A stretch of DNA of 64,000 nucleotides, taken from positions 124,001 to 188,000 of the forward strand of contig NZ_JAMOIC010000007.1 of assembly GCF_024448895.1 (NCBI RefSeq), read 5' to 3'. Position numbers and translations under genes: made by a program. The DNA is from Stutzerimonas stutzeri (GTDB taxonomy: Bacteria > Pseudomonadota > Gammaproteobacteria > Pseudomonadales > Pseudomonadaceae). Shown piece by piece: positions 9,573 through 18,896 of the stretch. Below the pieces are notes generated by a model. The model made no database searches, was not told where the DNA came from, and saw nothing but the letters and a program-made list of their open reading frames with translations. Numbering within the stretch: the first letter of the stretch is position 1; every line of letters starts with the position of its first letter.

Positions 9573-9603
9573 ACCCGACGACCGCACCCGGCGTCGGGTT
9601 TCG
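9573..9603 (+). terminator. Hairpin between ackA and pta
   Basis: Stem ACCCGACG / CGTCGGGT with an 11-base loop, followed by a short T-rich stretch (TTTCGTCT). It could partly terminate ackA transcripts or stabilise the ackA mRNA end, lowering pta expression relative to ackA. Confidence 0.55.
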
Positions 9604-9641
9604 TCTACCTGGCATCCCCCTTCGCTAGATAGGAGATCATC

Positions 9642-11738
9642 ATGCATACGCTATTTCTCGCCCCCTGCGGTTTCGGTGGCGGCCTCAACTCCATCAGCCT
9701 CGGCTTGATTCGTGCTCTCGAGCGCGCCGGGCTGACGGTCGGTTTCTTCAAGCCGATAGCCCAGCCCTTCCCGCTGGACCAGGGCCATGAGCGCTCCTGC
9801 GTACTGGTGGAACGCACGCTGAACATCACATCGCCCGAACCGATCCCGCTGGAGCAGGTAGAACGTCAGCTGGCTGACGGCGAGCTCGATCTGCTGTTGG
9901 AAGACGTGGTCAGTCGCTACCAGGACGTCGCCGCAGGCAAGGACGTAGTGATTGTCGAAGGCATGGTGCCGACGCGTGAGTTCAACCACACATCGCGTAT
10001 CAACACCCATCTGGCCAAGAGCCTGGACGCCGAAGTCATCCTCATCGCCGCCCAGGGCGGCGACACCCTCAAGCGTATGGCCGAACGCATCGAGATCCAG
10101 GCGCAGCTGTTCGGCGGCGCCAAGGATGCCAAGGTTCTGGGCGTGATCCTCAACAAGGTCAAGAGCGATGGCGGCGTACCTGCTTTCGTCGAGCAGCTCA
10201 AGGCCCAGCTCCCGGTGCTGGGCACTGCGGACTTCCAGCTGCTCGGTGCGATTCCATTCGACGAGACGCTCAATGCGCTGCGTACCCGCGATATCGCCGA
10301 GCTGCTGGGTGCCAAGGTCCTTCACGCCGGCGAGGCGGAACAGCGCCGCGTCAACAAGATCGTGCTGTGCGCCCGGGCGGTTCCAAACACAGTACAACTG
10401 CTCCAGCCCGGCGTTCTGGTCGTCACACCAGGCGATCGCGACGACATCATCCTGGCAGCAAGCCTGGCTTCGCTGAATGGCGTCGAGCTGGCCGGCCTGC
10501 TGCTGTGCAGCGACTTCGCGCCTGATCCGCGCATTCTTGAACTGTGCAAGGCGGCACTCGACGGCGGTCTGCCGGTGATGACAGTGCAGACCGGCTCCTA
10601 CGATACCGCCACCAACCTATTCGGATTGAACAAGGAAACCCCGGCTGACGACATCGAGCGCGCCGGCAAGGTCACCGACTTCATCGCCCAGCACCTGCAA
10701 CCGGAGCTGCTGCAGACTCGCCTGAGCACGCCGCGTAGCGAGCTGCGCCTGTCACCTCCGGCGTTCCGCTATCAGTTGGTCAAGCGTGCCCAGCAGGCGA
10801 ACAAACGTATCGTGCTGCCCGAAGGCAACGAGCCACGCACCATTCGCGCTGCCGCGATCTGCCAGGAGCGCGGCATCGCCCGCTGTGTATTGCTGGCCAA
10901 GCCAGAGGAAGTTCAGGCAGTCGCTCGTGAGCAGGGCATCAACCTGCCGGCAGGCCTGGAGATTCTCGACCCCGACCTGATCACCAATCAGTACGTTGAG
11001 CCCATGTGCGAGATGCGCAAGGCGAAAGGCCTGACGCCTGACGATGCCCGCGAACAACTCAAGGACACCGTCGTCCTCGGCACTATGATGCTGGCTCTCG
11101 ATGAGGTGGACGGGCTGGTTTCCGGCGCTGTACACACCACCGCCAACACCATCCGCCCAGCGCTGCAGCTGATCAAGACCGCGCCGGGCTACAGCTTGGT
11201 TTCTTCGGTGTTTTTCATGCTGCTGCCTGACCAGGTGCTGGTCTATGGCGACTGCGCGGTTAACCCCAACCCGTCCGCTACCGAGCTTGCTGAGATCGCC
11301 CTGCAGAGTGCCGAGTCCGCCGTCGCCCTCGGCGTTACGCCGCGCGTGGCCATGATCAGTTACTCGACTGGCACATCGGGCAGCGGCGCGGAGGTGGAAA
11401 AGGTTGCCGAAGCCACGCGCATCGCTCAGGAACGCGCACCCCAGCTACCTATCGACGGTCCGCTGCAGTACGACGCAGCATCGGTCGCCAGCGTTGGCAA
11501 GCAGAAGGCGCCGAACAGCCTCGTCGCTGGCCAGGCCACCGTGTTCATCTTCCCCGACCTGAACACCGGCAACACGACCTACAAGGCCGTCCAGCGCAGC
11601 GCCAACGTAATCAGCGTCGGGCCGATGCTCCAGGGCTTGCGCAAGCCGGTCAACGACCTGTCACGCGGCGCCTTGGTGGACGACATTGTCTTCACCATCG
11701 CGCTGACCGCGCTGCAGGCCGATAACCAGAAAGCCTGA
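9642..11738 (+). CDS. pta: Phosphate acetyltransferase Pta (long form)
   Basis: Converts acetyl-CoA + phosphate to acetyl phosphate + CoA. 698 residues, the long three-domain form: an N-terminal P-loop/BioD-like domain (MHTLFLAPCGFGGGLNSISLGLIRAL), a DRTGG regulatory domain (about 215-330), and the C-terminal catalytic PTA domain (about 375-695) with RIVLPEGNEPRTIRAA, LVSGAVHTTANTIRPALQ, ISYSTGTSGSGAEVEKV, GPLQYDAAS and FIFPDLNTGNTTYKAVQR. AGGAG lies 7-8 bases upstream of the ATG. It works with AckA. The hairpin after the stop marks the operon end. Confidence 0.97.
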   Translation: MHTLFLAPCGFGGGLNSISLGLIRALERAGLTVGFFKPIAQPFPLDQGHERSCVLVERTLNITSPEPIPLEQVERQLADGELDLLLEDVVSRYQDVAAGKDVVIVEGMVPTREFNHTSRINTHLAKSLDAEVILIAAQGGDTLKRMAERIEIQAQLFGGAKDAKVLGVILNKVKSDGGVPAFVEQLKAQLPVLGTADFQLLGAIPFDETLNALRTRDIAELLGAKVLHAGEAEQRRVNKIVLCARAVPNTVQLLQPGVLVVTPGDRDDIILAASLASLNGVELAGLLLCSDFAPDPRILELCKAALDGGLPVMTVQTGSYDTATNLFGLNKETPADDIERAGKVTDFIAQHLQPELLQTRLSTPRSELRLSPPAFRYQLVKRAQQANKRIVLPEGNEPRTIRAAAICQERGIARCVLLAKPEEVQAVAREQGINLPAGLEILDPDLITNQYVEPMCEMRKAKGLTPDDAREQLKDTVVLGTMMLALDEVDGLVSGAVHTTANTIRPALQLIKTAPGYSLVSSVFFMLLPDQVLVYGDCAVNPNPSATELAEIALQSAESAVALGVTPRVAMISYSTGTSGSGAEVEKVAEATRIAQERAPQLPIDGPLQYDAASVASVGKQKAPNSLVAGQATVFIFPDLNTGNTTYKAVQRSANVISVGPMLQGLRKPVNDLSRGALVDDIVFTIALTALQADNQKA

Positions 11739-11747
11739 TTCGCCATA

Positions 11748-11770
11748 CGCCCGGCCGCAACGGCCGGGCG
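11748..11770 (+). terminator. Hairpin after pta
   Basis: A perfect 10-base GC stem (CGCCCGGCCG / CGGCCGGGCG) with a 3-base loop, 10 bases after the pta stop. The downstream T content is weak (TAGCGAATATTTC). It is a probable terminator of ackA-pta. Confidence 0.65.
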
Positions 11771-11860
11771 TAGCGAATATTTCAGCAACGTTTTTGCCTT
11801 GCAGTTCAGCGCGCAATCAGTACGCTTGCCGCCTTTATTGACGGATATACGAGCCGATCG

Positions 11861-12781
11861 ATGCTGAGCGTCCTTCCCGCCCCACTCAAGGGCGTCCTGG
11901 CTGGCCTGACCCTGGCACTCAATACCCTGTTCTGGTGCTGGCCGCTTTTTGCCCTTTCGCTTCTCAAGCTGGCGTTACCTGTTCCGCGTATCCAGCGCGC
12001 CTTGCGCTTTGGCATGCACTGGATCGCCGAATCCTGGATCGCGGTCAACAGCTTCTGGATGGATCAGGTCCACCGTATCGAGTGGGACGTACAGGGCCTG
12101 GACAAGGTCGACATGGGCCACTCTTACCTGGTCACCAGCAATCACCAGAGCTGGGCAGACATTCTGATGCTGCAATACCAGCTGAACCGGCGCATGCCGT
12201 TCCTGAAGTTTTTTCTTAAACAGGAGCTGATCTGGGTGCCGGTCATTGGCCTGTGCTGGTGGGCGCTTGAATTCCCCTTCATGAAGCGCTTCAGCAAGGA
12301 GTACCTGGCCAAGTACCCGGAAAAGCGTGGCGAAGACCTGGCGACCACCCGCAAGGCCTGCGAGCGCTATCGCACCAACCCGGTATCGGTCTTCAACTTC
12401 ATTGAGGGCACTCGCTTCACAGAGGACAAGCACGTCGAGCAGGGATCGCCCTACCGCTATCTGCTCAAGCCGCGCGCGGGCGGTATCGCGTTCGTGATCG
12501 ATGCCATGGGCGAGCAGCTGACCGCGCTGGTCAACGTCACCATTCACTACCCGGACGGCAATCCAAGCTTTTGGGATCTGCTTTGCGGAAGGGTCAGCCG
12601 GGTCGTGATGCGAACCGATGCACAGCCAATCCCGCCAGAGTTCCTGCGCCGCAGTTACGATCAGGACGAACGCTATCGGCTGAGCTTCCAGGAGTGGGTC
12701 AATGAGCTATGGAGCGCCAAGGATGCAGAGCTCGATCGGCTCCATCAACAATACCCGCCGAGGCGCCAGGCCTCGGACTGA
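11861..12781 (+). CDS. PlsC-like membrane acyltransferase (YihG type)
   Basis: A 306-residue lysophospholipid acyltransferase-family protein resembling E. coli YihG. One hydrophobic N-terminal segment (about residues 8-35) anchors it. The acyltransferase blocks are TSNHQSWADILMLQ (HxxxxD catalytic pair, about residue 95), FIEGTRFTEDKH (about 178-190) and YLLKPRAGGIAFVIDAM. It is expected to acylate lysophosphatidic acid or a lysophospholipid at the inner membrane. It is monocistronic; its end meets the convergent signalling gene at a palindrome. Confidence 0.85.
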   Translation: MLSVLPAPLKGVLAGLTLALNTLFWCWPLFALSLLKLALPVPRIQRALRFGMHWIAESWIAVNSFWMDQVHRIEWDVQGLDKVDMGHSYLVTSNHQSWADILMLQYQLNRRMPFLKFFLKQELIWVPVIGLCWWALEFPFMKRFSKEYLAKYPEKRGEDLATTRKACERYRTNPVSVFNFIEGTRFTEDKHVEQGSPYRYLLKPRAGGIAFVIDAMGEQLTALVNVTIHYPDGNPSFWDLLCGRVSRVVMRTDAQPIPPEFLRRSYDQDERYRLSFQEWVNELWSAKDAELDRLHQQYPPRRQASD

Positions 12782-12782
12782 G

Positions 12783-12806
12783 AGACGACCGGCTAGCTGG
12801 TCGTCT
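12783..12806. repeat. Palindrome between convergent genes
   Basis: AGACGACC and GGTCGTCT separated by 8 bases that themselves contain GCTAGC, forming a long hairpin over the last codons of the leftward GGDEF-EAL gene, just after the acyltransferase stop. It lacks T runs on either strand. The half-sites are identical to those of the ideal NemR-type box inferred at 6245 and 6886. Confidence 0.5.
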
Positions 12807-14934
12807 GGTGCTCCAGGTTGTTCCAGTCCACCTTGCGGGGAAACTCCAGAGCATCTTCGACCGCCAGACCCGGGGCCACGAGAAAGCCCTGCATCACTTG
12901 ACAGTCATGGGCCAGCAGCCAGTCGCGTTGGGCAAGGGTCTCGACCCCTTCGGCGATGACTTCCAGCCCGAGATTCCTCCCGAGATCGATGATGGTGCTG
13001 ACAACTGCGGCATCGCGCGGCGAATCGAGCATATTGGCGATGAACAACCGGTCGATCTTCAACGTGTCCAGATCGAAATGACGCAGGTAAGCCAGTGATG
13101 AATAGCCTGTACCGAAGTCGTCGACTGCTACTCTGACACCAAGCTCGCGAAGCTGGCGCAGCTTTTCGCAGCTCTGCTCCAGGTCCTGCATCAGCGCACC
13201 TTCGGTCACCTCCAGCTCCAGCTGGCGCGGATCGAGCTGGTACTCGTCAAGCAACCGGCGCAGTTCATCGATCAGCCCAGCGCGGCCGAACTGCACCGGG
13301 CTGACGTTGAAGCTCAGCACCAGCTTGTCGCCGAATCGCTCACGCCAATCCCGGCACTGAGCCAGGCCTTCACGCAGCGCCCACTCGCCAACCCGATCAA
13401 TCAGCCGAGTCTCCTCCAGCAACGGAATGAAGACGTTTGGCTCAACTACGCCGCGACCGGCGTAGTTCCAGCGCAGCAGTGCCTCGAACCCGCGCAGCTC
13501 ACCACTCTCAACCATGATCTGCGGTTGATAAGCCAAGGCGAATCCATTGCGCTCGATGGTGCTGCGCAGGTTTTCTTCCATCATCAGGCGCGCATGGGCG
13601 CGGCCGTTCATTTCGCTGGAGAAGAACCGGTACTGCTGACGCCCGTTGCGCTTGGCTTCGTACATTGCCATGTCAGCCGAGCGCAGCAGCTCTTCCACGC
13701 TCTGCCCGCAATCGGGGAAATGGGCGATTCCGATACTGGCGCCGAGCGTCACATCGGTGCCTTCAATGGTATGGCGCACCGAAATCAGTTCGATCAGCTT
13801 CTCGGCGACCTTGGCGGCATCTTCGGGATGATCCAGGGAATCCAGCAGCGCGGTGAATTCGTCCCCGCCCATGCGCGCGATGATGTCGTAGGGGCGCATG
13901 CAGGCTTCCAGCACACGTGCAACGCGGCACAGAATCTCATCGCCGGCGTCGTGCCCAAGCGAATCGTTGATGCGCTTGAAGCCGTCGAGGTCGATATAGA
14001 GGATCGCCATGCGCTTGCCGTTCCGGTCCACCCGCGCGAGTGCCGAATCAAGCGCCTGGTGGAATCCGCGCCGGTTGAGCAATCCCGTAAGCGAGTCGGT
14101 GACGGCCTGGGTTTCCAGCTGCACGTGCAGATTGCGCACCACCGACATGTCCAGCGCTATCACCACCATCGACCGCTGCTGCCGGGGCAGCGGCGACGAC
14201 GACAGGGCTACCGGCAGCGTGCCGCCATCGGCGGTGTACAGCTGTGCTTCGTGCAACCGGTAAGTGTTGCCGCTGCGCCATTGCTTGTAGAAATCAGTAT
14301 CGCGCCAGGCATCAGGCATCTGCGGAGACGCGAGGTGCTTGACCAGCGGCGTACCTTGCAGATCATCGACGCGGCTGTGCAGCATTTGCGCGATCGCCGG
14401 GTTGGCGAAGCTGATGAAACCATCCTCTCCGACCACGAGGATGCCTTCTGCAGCGTTGTTCAATACCGAAGCATTGAATGCTCGCGCACTGTCGAGTTGC
14501 TGGCTGAGCAGTTGCAGATCACGTCTGTTGTGCTCATGGCTGAGCAACGTATTGATCTTGTGCTTGAGCACCTGTGGATCGAAGGGCTTGAGAATGAAAT
14601 CAACTGCGCCCGTCGCATAACCACGCAGCACCGACTCGCGGGTATGCGCGATCGCGGATACGAAGATGATCGGCGTATACCGTGCGTGAGGACTTCCGCG
14701 CATCAGTCGCGCCACTTCGAAGCCGTCCATGCCCGGCATCTGCACATCCAGCAGCACCAACTCCACATCCAGATCGAGCAACGCCTGCAGCGCAGCCTCT
14801 CCGGAGTTCACCGTATGGACCTGCCAGTCGCCATCACCGAGCAGCGCTTCCATTGCCACCAGGTTGGCTTCTCGGTCATCGACGACGAGCAGGGTACGCG
14901 TCCGCGGTTCAGATTTGGCCTGTGCCCGAGCCAT
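12793..14934 (-). CDS. Response regulator with PAS, GGDEF and EAL domains
   Basis: A 713-residue cytoplasmic c-di-GMP enzyme. The receiver domain (about 13-130) has phospho-acceptor Asp in ELVLLDVQMPGMDG and Lys in LKPFD. A PAS domain (about 155-260) follows. The GGDEF domain (about 285-445) has an intact GGDEF and an RPYD inhibitory site five residues before it. The EAL domain (about 460-700) has FEALLRW, FNVSP, LEVTEGAL, VDDFGTGYSS, LKIDRLF and AEGVE, so the phosphodiesterase residues look intact. Both activities are possible, with the balance probably set by phosphorylation. The gene lies 96 bases downstream of the hybrid kinase on the same strand, its likely partner. Confidence 0.93.
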   Translation of the reverse strand: MARAQAKSEPRTRTLLVVDDREANLVAMEALLGDGDWQVHTVNSGEAALQALLDLDVELVLLDVQMPGMDGFEVARLMRGSPHARYTPIIFVSAIAHTRESVLRGYATGAVDFILKPFDPQVLKHKINTLLSHEHNRRDLQLLSQQLDSARAFNASVLNNAAEGILVVGEDGFISFANPAIAQMLHSRVDDLQGTPLVKHLASPQMPDAWRDTDFYKQWRSGNTYRLHEAQLYTADGGTLPVALSSSPLPRQQRSMVVIALDMSVVRNLHVQLETQAVTDSLTGLLNRRGFHQALDSALARVDRNGKRMAILYIDLDGFKRINDSLGHDAGDEILCRVARVLEACMRPYDIIARMGGDEFTALLDSLDHPEDAAKVAEKLIELISVRHTIEGTDVTLGASIGIAHFPDCGQSVEELLRSADMAMYEAKRNGRQQYRFFSSEMNGRAHARLMMEENLRSTIERNGFALAYQPQIMVESGELRGFEALLRWNYAGRGVVEPNVFIPLLEETRLIDRVGEWALREGLAQCRDWRERFGDKLVLSFNVSPVQFGRAGLIDELRRLLDEYQLDPRQLELEVTEGALMQDLEQSCEKLRQLRELGVRVAVDDFGTGYSSLAYLRHFDLDTLKIDRLFIANMLDSPRDAAVVSTIIDLGRNLGLEVIAEGVETLAQRDWLLAHDCQVMQGFLVAPGLAVEDALEFPRKVDWNNLEHQTTS

Positions 14935-15030
14935 TACCTAAGTCTCCAGGCGAGAGCAAAGCAGATTCCGACTTCGATTGTGTCCGCAAGGACACTAATC
15001 CGGCTTGAACGATGCGTCACATACTTCTCC

Positions 15031-18000
15031 TTACGGACTCTCGTGGGAACCATCATTGGGCTCCAGGCAACGCTGCAGCAGCTCAACCAGCCTAGCGCGC
15101 TCGACCGGCTTGACCAGGACGTCGTCGGCACCAGCCGCAACACTCTGGTCACGACCCTCCGAAAGGTCACCGACCACCAGCGCCACAATGGGTACCTGAC
15201 AACCATAGTCGCTTCTCAACTGACGAATCAGTGAAGGGCCGCCATTATCCGGCACTGATATGTCAACCAATGCCAAATCAAACGCGTCTTCATCGAATCG
15301 TTCAAGTGCTTCGGAACGAGTGGTCGCTGGAACTACCTGCAGGCCCTGCTCATCGAGTAGTGCACTGATCGAGTAGATTGTCCGAACGTCGGAATCCACC
15401 AACAGTACGCGCTGACCCAGCAGAGGGTGCCCTACTTCCTCCATGCCCAACGCTACGGCCTTGACCGAGTTGGGCTTCAATGCATCTTCCATATGCTCCA
15501 TTCCTTCTGTTTTTGACAACGCAACTGACGAATAGCGTTCAAGCCTCTGCAGATTCTTTTCCGACAGGGGCTCTCGGCTATTCAATACAACCCTGACATC
15601 CTTGAGTGCCCGCAGGCGGTCGAGTGCTTCGATCAGGTCCAGACCATCTTCTCCCGGCAGATCGAAATCGATGATCAGCACGGTGTAGCTATGTTCCGCA
15701 TAAGCCAGCCTGGCTTCCTCACTACGCTGGCATTCGGTCACTCGATAGCCAAGCCGCTCGAAATACTCACGCAGCTGCCTGCGTCGCTCGGCGTCGGTCT
15801 CGACCAGTAGCAACCGAGTCGAGCTGTCTTCCTGCTTTGCCAGATCGACGAATAGCCGCTCCAGCTCGGATTGCGCGACCGGCTTGAGCAGGTAACGGGC
15901 GTCGTCGTCAGACCAGCCCTGCGGCTGCGGCACGCAGGAAATGATGTAGACCGGCATGTCCTGGTGGCGCGGGTCAGCGCGCAGCGCCCGGTGGACCTGC
16001 CAGCCGCTGATATCGGGAAGCAGAATATCGAGGATGACCGCCGCAAAACGCTCCTGGCCGAGCGCATCCAGGCCCTCCTGGCCGGTGCCGCAAATCACGC
16101 TGGAAAAACCGTGGGACTGTCCCACCTCGGCAACCACGGAAGCGAAGTCGGCATCATCCTCGACAATCAACAACGAGCCACCCTGCCCGCGCCGCTGCGA
16201 TGGCCGCAGTGTCCGGACTTCAGTGGTAGCGGCCAGCTTCAACGGCAGGTCGACCGTGAAGCTCGAGCCTCTGCCGGGCGCGCTTTTAAGCCGAATGCCA
16301 CCACCCAGGACTTCCGCCAATTGGCGCGCTATGGCCAGCCCGAGCCCTGTGCCGCCGTATTGCCGACTGATGGAACCGTCAATCTGCTGGAAGGCCTGGA
16401 AAATTCTTTCGTGCTGGTCCTCGGCGATGCCGATGCCGGTATCCATGACAGCGATCTGCAGCATGTCCTCGCTAATCGGTTGTACGCCAGGCACACGCGA
16501 GACATGGATATCGACAGAGCCTTGCTCGGTAAACTTCAGGGCGTTGGTGACGAGGTTACGCAAAATCTGCTGCAGCCTCGTCCTATCGCTGACCAGCGTC
16601 TCCGGGACATCCGCATCAATCCGCGACTTTAGGCTCAGCTCGTTCTGCCGGGCCATTGGTTCAAGGCTGGTGACCAACTCGGCCAGCAGCTCGGCGAGAT
16701 TGAGCGGCTCCAGCTTGATCTGCATATGCCCGGCTTCGATCTTGGCCAGATCGAGGACGTCATTGATCAATTGCAGCAAATCGTGCCCGGCACGGTGAAT
16801 GATGTCTGCATGCCTGACCTGTTTCTCGGTCAGGTTGCTGGCCGCGTTCTGCCGCAGCTGGTCACTCAGGATCAGGATACTGTTGAGCGGCGTGCGCAGC
16901 TCATGCGACATGTTGGCGAGGAACTCGGACTTGTAGCGATTGGCGACCATCAGCTCGTTCGCCTGATCACGCAGCCGCCGCTCTGCAGCCTTGCGGTTGC
17001 CGATATCGGTAACCACCGCCTGCACAAGTTGTTCATCGCCGCTGCGCAATGGCGAGATACCCACCTCGACCGGCAGCAGATGGCCATCTCGATGCCGCCC
17101 GAACAGCTCGCGGTTCTCACCCAGACGCCGAGGCTCGGGAGTTTGACCGAAGCGGTGGCGCACTTCGATGTAGGTCTTGCGCATCGACTCGGGGATCAAC
17201 ATTTCAACCGGCTGGTCCAGCAGCTCTTGGCGGCTATAGCCGAACAGCAGCTCGGTCTGGCGGTTGACCATCACGATCCGGCCATCATGATCGAATAGCA
17301 GGAAGGCATTGGGGGAGGCTTCGACTACATTGCGGAATCGCTCTTCGTCGCGCTTTCGCTGCTGCAGGTCGACCAGGTTAAGCAGGTGATGAACCGCTTT
17401 GTCACGCTTGAAACTGGTCAGGCTCAGCGCAACCGGGATGGGCGTTCCATCCTCCCGCAATGCCTGACTTTCATGATGATTGGTTTCCACGTTCGGTCCG
17501 GCGGCAGCGCCGTCCAGGGCACCTGGCACATAGCGACTGAGTCGCTCGCCAGCGAGCAGACCTGCACTGCTGCCCAACAGAGCGGCGGCACTCTGATTGG
17601 CCAGCTCGATTCGCCCCTGGTCATTACAAAGCACTGTCGCCACTGGAAGCTGCTCGATCAACTGACGGAACCAGGCTTCGCGCTCCTGAAGCTGAGCGCC
17701 CAGGGCCTGACTACCCCGCAGCGTGCGCTCGCGTAAAAACAGATAGCCGCCAATCAACATGGAAAACAATATCGCGGCAGTGAGCGCGGCTGCGAGATTG
17801 AACGCACGCCCTACCCTGTTCAGGATCGCCTCGTACTCTGGCGTGCTGGCGACTTCCAGCTGCCAGCTGCGACCATACATGTAGATGTTACGGGTGCGAT
17901 GAAAGCCCGCGTCGGCGCTGACTGGCGCACGCCCAACCAGCAGCGGCTCGTCCGGTTCGGAGGCATCGAACAACTGAAGCTGAAACAGCTTGCTGCGCGA

Positions 18001-18741
18001 ACCCAGTACACCTTCCATCAGATCCGTTAAACGGAAGGCGCCATGCAGCGTGCCAGCGAACGCACTTTGCCGCTCCTCGAGCGTCGTCACGGGCGATCCC
18101 GCGCGGTAGAGCGGTAGATAAAGCAGGATACCGACCTGAGCGTTCTGCTCGGTTTCCTGCTTGAGTCGCAGCGGGCCGGTAAGCATCGGCGTGCCAATGT
18201 TGCGTGCGGCTGTGATGGCTTCGCGGCGCGTTTCTTCGCTGAGCATGTCGAACCCGAGGACCCGGCGGTTGCGCCAGTCCAGGGGGTGTATGTAATCGGT
18301 GATCAGATATTCATCGCGATCGCCAGGCGGATACATGCGGAAATCGCCACGGTCGTTATCGCGGATATTTGCCAGCACCTCTTGCAGGTTTTCCGCGCGC
18401 GCGTAGCGTGCTAGCGAAATCGCCTGGATACCTGGATAGAAATCCTGAAGTTGAAGCTGATCGGAAGCCCGGTTCCAATCCTGAAGACTCACGGTATCGC
18501 TGCCGACGAAAAGCCCGGCCAGACCACGCAGGACCATTTCATAAGCGCGCATGCGCTCGCGCAGATTGTTTTCGACGTCATTAACGGCCAGGTTGAACCG
18601 CTGCGCCTGCTCGGCACGCACTCGCGCTTCCTGTACCTGCCATTGCCAGACGACCCATCCCCCGAGCCCGGCCATCAAGGCCAATGTCACTACCAATGGC
18701 AGCCAAGGCTTACGAGAATGGAGAGCGGAACGATCATCCAT
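15031..18741 (-). CDS. Hybrid sensor histidine kinase: CHASE, two PAS, HisKA, HATPase, three REC
   Basis: A 1236-residue inner-membrane sensor. TM1 lies about 13-33, then a periplasmic CHASE domain (FYPGIQAISLARYARAENL, about 85-240), TM2 about 312-335, and two PAS domains (about 350-590). HisKA has the phospho-accepting His near 612 in FLANMSHELRTPLNSIL. HATPase has NALKF, DTGIGIAEDQ and GTGLGLAIARQL. Three receiver domains follow (about 856-970, 980-1095, 1115-1230), with Asp in VILDILLPD, LIIDFDLPG and LALVDISVP. No Hpt domain is visible, so relay to another Asp needs a separate Hpt protein. The last REC is followed by the GGDEF-EAL response regulator gene. The ligand is unknown. Confidence 0.93.
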   Translation of the reverse strand: MDDRSALHSRKPWLPLVVTLALMAGLGGWVVWQWQVQEARVRAEQAQRFNLAVNDVENNLRERMRAYEMVLRGLAGLFVGSDTVSLQDWNRASDQLQLQDFYPGIQAISLARYARAENLQEVLANIRDNDRGDFRMYPPGDRDEYLITDYIHPLDWRNRRVLGFDMLSEETRREAITAARNIGTPMLTGPLRLKQETEQNAQVGILLYLPLYRAGSPVTTLEERQSAFAGTLHGAFRLTDLMEGVLGSRSKLFQLQLFDASEPDEPLLVGRAPVSADAGFHRTRNIYMYGRSWQLEVASTPEYEAILNRVGRAFNLAAALTAAILFSMLIGGYLFLRERTLRGSQALGAQLQEREAWFRQLIEQLPVATVLCNDQGRIELANQSAAALLGSSAGLLAGERLSRYVPGALDGAAAGPNVETNHHESQALREDGTPIPVALSLTSFKRDKAVHHLLNLVDLQQRKRDEERFRNVVEASPNAFLLFDHDGRIVMVNRQTELLFGYSRQELLDQPVEMLIPESMRKTYIEVRHRFGQTPEPRRLGENRELFGRHRDGHLLPVEVGISPLRSGDEQLVQAVVTDIGNRKAAERRLRDQANELMVANRYKSEFLANMSHELRTPLNSILILSDQLRQNAASNLTEKQVRHADIIHRAGHDLLQLINDVLDLAKIEAGHMQIKLEPLNLAELLAELVTSLEPMARQNELSLKSRIDADVPETLVSDRTRLQQILRNLVTNALKFTEQGSVDIHVSRVPGVQPISEDMLQIAVMDTGIGIAEDQHERIFQAFQQIDGSISRQYGGTGLGLAIARQLAEVLGGGIRLKSAPGRGSSFTVDLPLKLAATTEVRTLRPSQRRGQGGSLLIVEDDADFASVVAEVGQSHGFSSVICGTGQEGLDALGQERFAAVILDILLPDISGWQVHRALRADPRHQDMPVYIISCVPQPQGWSDDDARYLLKPVAQSELERLFVDLAKQEDSSTRLLLVETDAERRRQLREYFERLGYRVTECQRSEEARLAYAEHSYTVLIIDFDLPGEDGLDLIEALDRLRALKDVRVVLNSREPLSEKNLQRLERYSSVALSKTEGMEHMEDALKPNSVKAVALGMEEVGHPLLGQRVLLVDSDVRTIYSISALLDEQGLQVVPATTRSEALERFDEDAFDLALVDISVPDNGGPSLIRQLRSDYGCQVPIVALVVGDLSEGRDQSVAAGADDVLVKPVERARLVELLQRCLEPNDGSHESP

Positions 18742-18856
18742 TCGACCTCCTCAGTGCCACAACATGGCGCGCTGTCACGAGTCTCAGAGTCGCGATTTTG
18801 CTAGAGGTTCAATGAAGGATCAGCAAAAGATATAAAGCTGGCGCCACAAAAATGGC

Positions 18857-18881
18857 AAAAGCGAGACCGTTGCGGTCTCGC
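18857..18881 (-). terminator. Rho-independent terminator of the OmpA-type lipoprotein gene
   Basis: On the minus strand GCGAGACC / GGTCTCGC with a 5-base loop is followed by TTTTGCC. It lies 16 bases past the stop codon of the leftward lipoprotein gene. Confidence 0.8.
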
Positions 18882-18896
18882 CTGTTTCAATACCGC

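Noticed and set aside
13525-15234. A 569-codon open frame on the plus strand
   Set aside because: It is antisense to the GGDEF-EAL and kinase genes, whose domains are unmistakable; the antisense frame has no recognisable domain and is a by-product of high GC content.
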